Of a stretch of DNA of 64,000 nucleotides, positions 12,239 to 22,582 are shown piece after piece. This stretch comes from Litoditis marina (Eukaryota; Nematoda; Chromadorea; Rhabditida; Rhabditidae). The DNA lies in NCBI GenBank assembly GCA_964036275.1, contig OZ038440.1, positions 1,612,001 to 1,676,000 on the forward strand, in the 5' to 3' direction. How positions within the stretch are numbered: position 1 is the stretch's first letter; every line of letters starts with the position of its first letter. Position numbers and translations under genes: made by a program. The notes below the pieces were generated by a model. The model ran no database searches. It was not told where the DNA came from and saw nothing but the letters and a program-made list of their open reading frames with translations.

Positions 12239-14456
12239 AAATCAAACCGAGCAATTTACGGAAAAAGTGAATCGTACCGTTGAATTACTGCTTGAATATA
12301 AAACATGACTCGAATCAAGAAAATTCTAAATTTAGTAACCGTCATTTCTTGCTCATTGTTTTGATTATAGTAACAACATAAATGTATAAATATTATCTAT
12401 ATGGCATATTCAAATGAGCGCTGACCACATATTGTTTTGACATGAACCATTTGAGTCAACAACATCCATAGTGTAAACACAGTACATCTAGATTAGCACA
12501 GTTGTGTGTGCTGTTTACAAGAGAAAGAAGCCATAAACTAACGGAAAGCTTAGATAATGCAGTGTGGGAAAGTTTCCTTGTAATCAAGAAACTATTCTCA
12601 ATATGGTAAGAAATAAATGTTTATACAATCAGGAATTATTCCACAATATAAGAATGCATTTATAAAATTTTAAAATTACGGACAAGATCTATTTTCATAA
12701 AAGGCCTACAAAAAACATTAAAATCTCATGCCATGTTTAGTTGCACGAATAGTGAATAAAAGATGTTTTTACAACAGTTTCAAAGTGAATGAATGTATAT
12801 GCGGTAAGCAGTGGTACACCTTCGAATGAGTCCACCAGACCTCAAAAATATTCCAGTTGTAAATCCCTCGGTGAGCCTTTCTGTGCGACCTTTCTCATGA
12901 TATTTAGACTATATTGCTATCTTATTAGGTCCGCTTATCGTAAATTATAGAGATTCTATAGTACTTTAGGAGAAACAAATAAACGCAAAAGGTGTTTATG
13001 GTTTGCTGAAATTTAAAACAAATATTGAAAAGACCGAGTAAACGAATATCCCCCTATGTTATATTTGGGTTTCAGTAGAAATGTGAGTTCAACTAGTCAT
13101 TTTAGAAGTGGGAACTAACTAGCAAAATTATTCTAAGTGTAAAAATTTCAATAGGTGAGTATTCGCGAAATGCACGAATATCGATGTGTAAGACTATTAA
13201 TTGCATGAAGTGAAAGTCGAATGAAAACTAGGTTATTGCCGAGATTCGTAAAGAAAATGAGCATTTCGAAACAAGATACAAATTTCCAAAATGTATAGTA
13301 AACGTTCGAACCAAACAATAAAACGATTACGGTGTCGGTGTTTTTTGCTGTGTAGTTAATGTATTCAGGTGCTGCCAATTGGACTGGATCTAATGACCGA
13401 GACAGGGCAAAACAAAAGCAAACGAACCGGGAATGGCTAATTGGGTATGGCACTGGCTGGTACCCGGCAAATACAGGAAATTCACGAAACAACAACGAAA
13501 TTATAAATTATAATGTTAAATATGTTTTAGAAAAGACTAAACAGGAAATTCATGGAACAACGACAAATTTCATGAGAATAAGGTATTTTTATAGTTTTCA
13601 GAAAATTATCACTGAACAACAAGTAAAGAGAAGGTTTTTTCATAGAGACATTTATACAGAAATAACAGATTAGCAGTAATGATCGAATTGAGATGATTAT
13701 TTAGTTGCACACAGGATACCGAAACAGTGGCAGAATTTACGAATTCGATAGTTTATATAGGTTTTAGTTTTTAGCATAATGAGTATAGTTTTTATCTATT
13801 AAAAAGTTATGTCATCGATGAGGATAGCGATACTCTTTGTTGGTGTCGTTTCAATGCACCTCACCAACTACAAACTACGAAAAATCCAAAAATGCAGATA
13901 TTATGGACGAGCTAGTTGAAGAAACGAAGTAAGAAGAAAAACGAGATACGGAAGAGAAGAAGAGAAAAAGAAGAAAGAGAAACAAGAGGGGAGACAGAGA
14001 GAAAAAATACATATAAACAAGAGACAAGAACGAGGAAAGAGATAAGACAAAAACAAGAAAGAATAAACGGGAAAAGAAGAATGAGAGGAAAGAAAAAAAT
14101 CGAGAAGATAATACATTTTCCATTGGCCTTCGCAAAGACGCGCCATGTGTGTGCGGTAATTTTAATGATTCGAACGTTATTGCGTGAAGAAAGAAAGAAA
14201 TGAGAAAATTGGTCAGTGGTACCAAGCGCCGAAGGCCGCCCAATTATAGTGTAACCGTTAAAGGAGACTGACCGACAATCCAGGCGACCGCTCGGAGCCG
14301 CGCCAATTCACGCAATTCAAATATTATGAAGAAACATTGCGAGTATCTATTGAATTTAGCAAAATTAGAGGTGACAAAGAGACACAGTAATTAACAGTGT
14401 TTTTCGAACATAAGTTGTGTTTGAGTTCGATTGATGACCTTTGCAAGGTTTTTTGT
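12239..14456. other. Intergenic, no gene seen
   Basis: AT-rich sequence with a purine tract at 13,921-14,108 and a GC-rich island at 14,110-14,320 containing GCGCCAATTCACGCAATTC. A plus-strand frame at 13,359-13,673 is open but has neither splice context nor a protein-like composition throughout, so I do not call it. Confidence 0.5.
13921..14108 (+). repeat. Purine-rich tract
   Basis: Nearly pure A/G on the + strand. Open frames on both strands here (Lys/Arg/Glu-rich or Phe/Ser/Leu-rich) are low-complexity artefacts. Confidence 0.8.
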
Positions 14457-14635
14457 TTAACCAGTCTCAAAGCTGACAGCCAGAATAATAGTTTCCGACG
14501 ATTCCTTTATCCACGACCACAGTTTTCCAACAATCAGAACCTCTTCGATTTCCACCTTCGAGTCAGATTGTACATTATCTTCTATTACAAATTCGTACTG
14601 TCTGTTCAGTTTCTCATACAAAACTTGTTTTTCTA
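14457..14635 (-). CDS. Candidate last exon, unknown protein
   Basis: On the minus strand, GGGATTTCTAG is followed by an open frame of about 59 codons with convincing composition (Glu-Lys-Gln-Val-Leu-Tyr-Glu-Lys-Leu, then VEIEEVLIVGKLWSWIKESS), ending in TAA at 14457-14459. It lies about 520 bp downstream of the last exon of the coiled-coil gene on the same strand and could belong to a longer isoform, but the best available donor there is weak. It may equally be the end of a separate gene. No family recognised. Confidence 0.35.
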
Positions 14636-15153
14636 CTAGAAATCCCGTTCGAAAACGTGACCTGATTCTCATGATTAGCCATGTTTTCCATGGCATAAAG
14701 GCCCTTCTTTTGTTTGTGCTAACATGGCGCAATCATTAATGTATTGCGAGAAGGTGGTCCGGGGTCGCCGAAACCCCTTTGAGTAAGGGGTCCCATCTGC
14801 TAGAGAGGGAGAAGTAGTGCACTGTTCCGAGAGGGCGCAGAGGTGGTGGAGGTAATGTATTGAGTAACCGAGTTGCGACACACAGCCACGGGTCTGTGGT
14901 TCAGTATTTGTACGAATATCTAGTAATGGAGGAGGGAAGGGGGTTCGATAAATGTTAACAATTATTTTCGGATCAAAAATCCTCTCAATTAGTAATTTTA
15001 TAGAAAAACGTCAACAACCAAACAATAAAAACTTTGTCAGCTGTATTTTGCCTTGCACTAAACCAACTGAAGCTACAGGAGAGGCAACAATATTTCCCTC
15101 TCACAGGAAGAATTTACCGTTCTCAGAAACAGAAACTGTTAACAATTTTTCAA

Positions 15154-18100
15154 TTACTTTACAATCGGTATTTGACTGACAATCAATGACAACTTGGAGA
15201 ACACTGCATGTCTACTCTCTCCCAGTACATCATCTACAGCTGAATTCTCCGCTTCGCCCAGACAAAGTTTCAGAAACTTTCGCAGTTGATGGACTTTCTC
15301 ATTTTGCGAAGAATGGGCCAGGATGGTCGACTCACGCAGCTTCTGGAAATGATTGCTGTTCAAGTTCTATTTTCTGAATGGTTATTTCATATTTTCAGTA
15401 AAGGGTGTGTATGAACGTATTTTCCCAATGGATGAAGGTTTCGCACCGGCATAGACAGGAAATAACATGGAAAAGATGGTGGTGGTTCAGTGGTCCTGTC
15501 TACACCGGGCGAGGACTATACTTGCCACTATACTAACAATAAGAACATAATTTAAAAAGTTTCCAATAGTAGTTTAACCTTTGAATACTACGCACGACTT
15601 ACTGTGGCGTACGTAGTTCTTGAATAATACGAAACCCAAACAAAACACTTTTGAATAATATGTTTCATATACAAAATAAATACACGAATACAATAATAAA
15701 ACAGAAAGGTTTAATCGATAGTTTAGTTTTCTCGTTGCTATGTGTTTAGCTGTATTACTCGATTCCGATTCTCGTTTCGCTCACATTTTAGGTAGCGATA
15801 TAGAATGTCTACTTATATAAAAAGAACTTAAATATGTTTTGCTCATATGCTCGTTCCTGTCTCGATTCGGTCACATTTTAGGCCGCGATATAATAATCGA
15901 CTGACGGCTCTGATTGGCGAGCTGGAGAAACTCAGCTACGAGCCATTCTAGACGCCTGCGCATCTAACTGGTAGGCGGCGCGCATTTGAATATACAGTTT
16001 CGGCGAAATAGGTACGTCGCCGCGACAGAAGGGGATAAAATAAATGGTTCACCAAAAACCACGACAGAATAAAACTGAACTGTCTTGTATAGCTAAATAC
16101 TGAAAAGTTTTAGAAGATGTTGCGACATCATGATATCACTAACCCACTCGATATCTACTAACATTGAATGAAAATCATTCAATAAAAAAATAAAAATAAA
16201 ACATATGAGATTACGTACATCACAAAATATCCTCTTCCACTAGGAACGGAGGCACCATAGCAAAATCATCCAGGTGATGAGCTCAACCTGATCACATTCT
16301 GGCTAAATAGTTCATCGACCTTTTTAACCTTACTGTAGGGTACTACAATACTGTAGGGTACTACAAGCTGAATCAGCTGCCAACCAGATAGTTGAGCTCG
16401 AAGGAGATCATTTCAAAGAACTTTTCTAAGGTGCTTTGTGTTCGTGGTTACCTGCTCATACGCCATTCCCTTCTCCAGTCTGTCACAGCGGTTCGTTGTC
16501 CTCTTCAGATTCTCCTGGAGGTCAGATATCTGAAAACAAATCCTAGTCTTGCTTGCAAAACATTTTATCACGCAAAACGTGTAAAAACACATGATTATTC
16601 TTATTAGATCCGTTTCTCCTATTTGGTTCTGTATCCGTCCAAAACATCCTCAGAATGACCATCAGTTTTTCCAACTTTTCCAACAACTTTTCAACTTTTT
16701 TCTCCATTTCTCTTGGAGTGCCACATAATATGTGAAAAGTCACGTGTTTAATCGCGAACAAAAAAATTATATTCTTTTCTAAATTCAGCTTTTCAATTTG
16801 CTTCCTGCAGATCTATGACCATTCTCGCATAATTGACTTACCTCTTTTTTCAAGGTAACAATGGTCTCATTGTACTCCGTGGTCAGCTTTGTTCGTCTTT
16901 TCTCCGAATCCTCCAATCTTTTTTTCGTGTCTTTCACCGATTTCTCCGCCTGAATAGTGAGAGAAATAAGTAATTCTTTAGTTTCGAAATTTTTAGTTTG
17001 TCCGCTCTTCATGGATAATTTAATTTCTTGACGTGTTTAATCAGATAACTATAATTCAAACTATACATCTGAAACATCTTCTTGATACAAAGTAAATAGT
17101 TTTTCTGAGGTATCTGATCAAACTCACTATATTTACCATAACACGATCATGTTTGTATACGAGGTAGAAAGACAGAACAAAATACGAAACGGTTTCTCAC
17201 CATTTTCCTAGACTTTTCGAGCAGCTGTCTGAGTTTTGCAACTTCCTCTTGTAGATTTTCCTTGTCAGTATTCAATGTTTCGTTCATCTCCTCTGCCTGT
17301 CTGCGCATCTCATCCAAGCGTGTTATTTCGCTCGACTTGTTTTGTATTTCAACATTGAGCTGCTCAATTATCTAAAAAAAAGTTATCTCTTCAGTGACAA
17401 CTTTGCACTTCGAAATGAAAAAAATGTATTAACTTCAGTGGATATTAAAGTGTCTTGGTTGACTGGTAATGAACCAAGGTACTGTACTGACCGTTTCATG
17501 GATTTTACCTAAATCCTTATAGACCGTGTGTCCGACCTATATTACGTTTCGCTATGAGTAAAACGTGAGACGGCCGCGACAATGTCGTTGCTGTCTCAGG
17601 TTTAACTGTTGTTTATCAGTCTGCGCCTCCTCAAAACATATGCTATTTTCATGAGTAAAATTTGTCACGGCAGCGACATTGTCGTTGCCGTCTGAATTTT
17701 GACTCAGTCGGCGAGGGCCGAGTCAGTGAGTTCTCAGAGCGTGTTTCCATGATTATTGAGAATTGTTGTACGATGAGAAAAAGTTGTCTACTGTAGTTTC
17801 TATTCATTGTCGCGCTCAAATTTTTTTGTAGTACGATCATCTTACTTTTTGGTTCATCTTCAATTCTGCTGACTTTCTCAGCTCAAACTCTTCTTTCATG
17901 TTTTGCAAATCTGCGGCGAATTCCAGCTGCAGTTCATTTCGAGCTCTGTAAAGGGAACGAGATCAACAACTATGAGGTCAGCATATCAACGAGATCAACC
18001 AATCTTGACAATACCCTTTCAAACAATGAAATGAGATCATTTTCTTCGTCGACCTCTATTTCACGTCTTGGCGGAAACGAAAAAGCAGGATTGTGTTTTT

Positions 18101-20694
18101 TGTTTCGAAAAAGCAGAATAGTGTAACTTTTTTCTGAACAAAGCAGGTTATTCCAAATGCATTACACATTTATATGTTTTATGTGTGGAAAATATGATAG
18201 TTTTTGAACAGCGAGAAAACTCACTGTTGTGCGACTTCAACTCGTATTGTGCGCTCGTTCATAACCCGCTCCTCTAGCTCAGCAGCCTGTGAGCAGAACA
18301 ATAAAACATAGATACAATACAATACAAGCTTTATTTTTCTCCCGTATCACTGTGTGTTGTGTGAAGGTGTTGTTGGCGTCAAAAGGGCGCTGGGAGTTGG
18401 AGAAAAAGTGTCTTCTAGATACTTTAATAATGTGGAAGTATTATGAGTTTTCCCATATTTCTGTTGAACAATATTGTGAATAAGTCAATGAATAAGTACC
18501 TGATCTGATAATCGTTTCTTCAATTCCTTTAAGTTTTCTTTCAATTCCACAACTTCTTCTTCCAGCCTCTGCTGACTTCCCAACTGAGTGTCTGCAGAAA
18601 TTTTATCAAAAACGAAATTTCGATTGGTCGATTGAGGTACTTTATTAAATATGAGAAAATGTATCAATTCATCTGATGCGAGGTTATGTTCTAGAAAACT
18701 TTTTGATTGGTCATTTTAGGAGTTATTCGATTAACCATGAGAAAAGTTCTTATGATTGGCAGTTAATTTCTGGGTTCTCAGTTTCTGCAACATCTTGCAA
18801 AACAGCAGTGGTTTCAGTGTTTTTTTGTGGCAACCTGAATTCCAAATTGAAAACTGAAGTATTTGCTGTGTAATGTTCGACGAGGCTCCACTCACTCATT
18901 ATGCTTATTTCGGTTTTCAGTTTCTCCTTTTCCGCGGTCCATTCTTTTTCTTGGTCTTCGTATCTCTGCCTCTCCGCCTTCAGCACAGTCTCTCGCTCTT
19001 TACATTGTCGCTGCTCAATTTCTTCGAGGCGCGCAAGCTGAAAAATAAAGGAGAGGCTAGGAAAACTGAAAAACATCGAATATTCAGATTTTGGAGAACG
19101 AAAGTGGATGAAAGACCTTCTTTTAGTAACGAGTAAAAATTGTCATTTCATCAATAGAAACATTCCCCAGCTTAGTTGACTGGTATATTTTCTGTGTCAT
19201 CATAACACATTCGAAGCCCTAAAGTTGTAACAGTGTACCGAACTGTGTTCAGGGAAGTCGAAAACTAAAATGTCGCGCTGTCGGAGGCTGTGGTCTCACG
19301 CTGTCTTTGTAGTTTGATCCCGCCACGTGGTCGTAGTTCGAAGACCACGATAGAATGTTGATCAAACTACAACTGATCGATGATCAAGGATACTGACTTA
19401 CTTCTTCATCTTTCTCTTCCACCGTCTTCTTCAAATATGAAATGACGTCATTTGTATCGAAAGTAGTGTTCGTCAGCTGATTCGACAATCGCTCATTGGC
19501 CACGATCAGCTCCGCTATTTGTACCTGGAAAAAACCAGGTCAATCAGTTATTTTGTGAAACGTTACGTGAAACATGTGACTTACGTAACAAACTGTGAAA
19601 GTTCATTGAAAAGATGCAATTTGCTACTGTTGTCGACGTTCTCAGTGAGTGATCAATTGGCTTCTAGTATAGCAAGTCAATACACAATTTCTTTTGTGAG
19701 CGGTGACTTTCAGTAGTGTATGTAACCGACGACTGGGGGACATCTCACAAGCGGATGTTACGTCGTAGAGAGTAGAATAGAAGGTGCGACGATTGGGTGA
19801 CATGCGACGTTTGGGTTACACTTTCATTCTACTACTTTCATATAATTGTAGTTTGATGTAGATTACACAGCAGAATTTCAATAAAAACATTCGGACCGAA
19901 AGTTGGTGCTCTGAAAAATTTACAGAAACGCGTGCCTGATACTAAGAAGTGTTTGAACTATTGCATGTAACAATTCGTTGAAACTTTCCAGTAAACGTTT
20001 GTCCCAGAAAATATCTGCTGAGCCCTTCACACGGCTCAATAAATTCGATTACTCAGTCGTTGAAAAGAAGCGAAAACTAAATTTCGCGCGGCATGAAATC
20101 ATTTCCTATCGCCTACCCCGCTACTTTTTGACTTCAAATCTTGTTATTCAACAAGGTTCACTTGATTCGTCATTTTTGCACGGCTCCAAGAAAATAGTCA
20201 TGGAACGTTCAGATAAGTAGCAGTCTCTTTATTTACATACTTCTTGGTTGTATATGTATTTAGTGTTTCGGTACGATTTGTAAAACTCCCGTCATTTTCC
20301 TAAAGGGGAAAATCTATGAACTATGACTTCGAATGAAAATAATAAAATCTCGGACGTTTTTGCACGACTCCCGAATCTCGGACGCCCTCTTATAAAACTA
20401 CTGGGGTAAAATACCAACCTTATCGATACTCAGTGTTTATACACAAAACCATAGGAGTTTTCAATGACACTACATGAAAGACCTCTAAAAACATACCAAA
20501 AAGTATAATCGAGTTTGCTCAATGAATGAGGCATGTAACTCAATTAGATGGTCCAAGCCCCATGAGAAGACATATTTTTGTCTCCAAGACGTCACTTCAA
20601 GCTAAAATTATTAACATGAAATTAAACAAACCTGTAACTTCTCAACTTCTGTTGGAATATGCTCGTACGCAAATGACTTGGAGAGGGCATCCAT
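15154..20694 (-). CDS. Coiled-coil protein, possibly ciliary DUF4515-type (CFAP157/BBOF1-like)
   Basis: Ten exons, minus strand: 20694-20632, 19524-19402, 19037-18896, 18591-18500, 18286-18225, 17945-17846, 17371-17201, 16949-16842, 16529-16452, 15342-15154. All junctions are GT/AG and keep frame, giving about 375 aa. After a short head (Met-Asp-Ala-Leu-Ser-Lys-Ser-Phe), nearly the whole protein is heptad-rich Glu/Lys/Leu coiled coil. Residues about 45-62 contain TNDVISYLKKTVEEKDEE, and about 125-140 contain VVELKENLKELKKRL. This head pattern (a short YLKK segment followed by long coils) reminds me of the DUF4515 family, which includes the flagellar proteins CFAP157 and BBOF1, but coiled coils mimic one another and the length is short for that family (about 520 aa). 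The start is the first ATG after a likely trans-splice site at 20724-20725. Gene structure is secure; the family is tentative. Confidence 0.8.
19307..19373. mobile_element. Short foldback element, GTAGTTTGATC family
   Basis: TTGTAGTTTGATCCCGCC and the inverted GATCAAACTACAAC enclose a second small hairpin (GTGGTCGTAGTTCGAAGACC). It lies in intron 2 of the coiled-coil gene. Confidence 0.75.
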
Positions 20695-20803
20695 TTTGAG
20701 ACGATTATCTCATTGAAAGATGTCTGGAAGATTTCTCAAACAATTAATTATGTTTATTTATTCTTTCGGAACTATACACAATCAAAACAGACTTCAATAT
20801 ATA
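20695..20803 (-). promoter_or_regulatory. Operon-like intercistronic region
   Basis: Only 109 bp separate the stop codon of the upstream minus-strand gene (20804-20806) from the ATG at 20694. Read on the minus strand, the gap contains two overlapping AATAAA signals (20757-20762 and 20753-20758), then GAAATCTTCCAG ending at 20724, then 29 nt to the ATG. Poly(A) signal, acceptor and start at this spacing is the usual layout of operons resolved by spliced-leader trans-splicing. No spliced leader gene was seen in the window. Confidence 0.5.
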
Positions 20804-20887
20804 TTAGGAATAAACTGAGTCCCCAGGAGGCATAACTCTTTCAATTCCAACAAGTCCAGGGATTGTTTCGATATTCCAGCTACTCAA
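20804..20887 (-). CDS. Last exon of an upstream gene, unknown protein
   Basis: The acceptor CATTATTTTCAG opens a 27-codon frame ending in TAA: it begins Leu-Ser-Ser-Trp-Asn-Ile-Glu-Thr-Ile-Pro-Gly and ends Pro-Pro-Gly-Asp-Ser-Val-Tyr-Ser. The composition is protein-like and the position directly upstream of the coiled-coil gene supports it as the 3' end of a cotranscribed gene. Earlier exons should lie above 20,900. One candidate is about 21,200-21,377, after TTTCTCTCAG, but I could not join it securely. Confidence 0.45.
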   Translation of the reverse strand: MSSWNIETIPGLVGIERVMPPGDSVYS

Positions 20888-21767
20888 CTGAAAATAATGT
20901 AATACTGATTTGGAAGTAGAAGAAAGAATAGTTCACTTTCAGTTGGTTTTCAAGTCTGTGTGTTGATTAAGTTACTCCTGTTTTCGCTGAAAATATGTCA
21001 TCAATAACTCTTGTTAGCCAGTAGAAACGTTGAAATATGAGCTGTTTACTGGATTTTCACAGAACGTTCTGAAAAAAAAACGATCATCATCTTTAACAGG
21101 CCTTCTGCATTCCAATATGCAGATTTTGGTTCACTTAGCGTCCATTGTTTTCTCAAACGCAAGAAGGTGTTGGTACAAAAATACGCATACATTTACGTAT
21201 AAAATATCACCACAAAAATATGAGCGATCCTAAACAAAAAACAAAATAAACAGCGTGAATCGTGAAAAAAACATTCAAAGTTGTACTCGGCTACGTATTC
21301 TATAACGAACTCGAGTGTAGTAGTGAAAAGTGAACTGCAGTTGTTACTCGTTTTGAACCGGAAATAAAATCCCACCTGAGAGAAATGGAGCGTGTCGACA
21401 ACTTCCGATACCCGCAATACAGAAAGGTTACAAACATGATAAAAGTATAGAGGAATTGGTTCCACTTTTACTCAAATCACGACAACCTTATAGTTGGGTC
21501 ACAAGGAACAACCAAAGCATGCATGTTGTTCTCATCTTCTACTTTTGTAGTTTGATCCTCCTTCATTCTAGTAGTGAACTGTAATCCAACATCTAACTAC
21601 AACTTAGATAATGTCCCTCGATGTATTGAATTATTCACACCCAACACAACATTCCATATTAATTCCGGCTACAAGCCTCTAATTCTTGTTTGTGTTAGAG
21701 ACAGCAAATTGGATGTCGAAATTAATCATCGCTCCGTTGGTTCTGTGCTTTGTTTTCTACTCTGAGG
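20888..21767. other. Stretch without a confirmed gene
   Basis: It holds a possible minus-strand exon near 21,200-21,377 (acceptor TTTCTCTCAG, Cys/Phe-rich frame) and a short foldback of the GTAGTTTGATC family at 21,544-21,605. Nothing else is supported. Confidence 0.4.
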
Positions 21768-22582
21768 CAGGGTTCATACTTTCTGTCGCCGAATTAGGCG
21801 ACAGCAGCAGTCGCCGCGTAGCATTTTCGAAATGCTGCAGTCGCTCAATTTGGCAGCAGCAATGTCGCTTAATCTAGCTACCAAAAAGTATGAACGACTT
21901 TTTCCTCCGTTTGTTACTAAATGTCATATTTTTGTTTAAAACAATGCTCTTTTTGTAAAATGTCAGTTTTACTTAATAATTTTGATTCAGATTGTTCGAA
22001 AAACCTTATTGCATGGTTGATTGGTGAAAATTTCTATCATGATGCAAAGAGCGATGTTTCTATACGATTCAATGTTTTCCAGACTAATGATCAAATTTGT
22101 TTTAAAACTCACTTAAAGTTCGAAAGTGTGATTTTCGAAGTTTTAATAAACTTACAATCAATATAGAGTGTAGACAATTTGTTTTGATAGCTTTAGAAAG
22201 TCAAAACCAGATCATTTCCCACTCCATTTACCGGGAAATAATTTTGAAAGAAGTAATATATGTTTTAACTGAGTTAGTATCTACCCAAATAATCATTTAA
22301 AATTGAAAAATTAAAGTAATGGAGAAAAAACTGAACAAAAACCAATTAGCGACGCTTCATGTATTTTACTAGCTAGTAAACTACACTTGTCGCTGAATTC
22401 GGCAGCAATTGTCGCCTAATTGAGCGACAGCGACGTGATTTGGCAACAAAAAAGTATGAACACCCAATTGGCGGCGCCACGTCGCTGTAGCGGAATTCGG
22501 CAACAAGCGACGCGATCGATAATCATGATTTGTGTGTTGTCGCGCGTGCTGCCGAATTCAGCGACAGGAAGTATGAACCCTG
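21768..22582. mobile_element. Non-autonomous hAT-like element with subterminal repeats
   Basis: About 815 bp with inverted ends CAGGGTTCATACTT and AAGTATGAACCCTG. CAGGG ends are typical of hAT transposons. Just inside both ends are clusters of a short motif in both orientations (GTCGCCGAATTAGGCGACAG, GTCGCTGAATTCGGCAGC, GTCGCCTAATTGAGCGACAG), the kind of subterminal repeats hAT transposases bind. The AT-rich middle has no transposase frame. The flanks (CTCTGAGG / CCTGACCC) do not form a clean 8-bp target duplication, perhaps because the right end abuts the satellite array. Confidence 0.75.
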
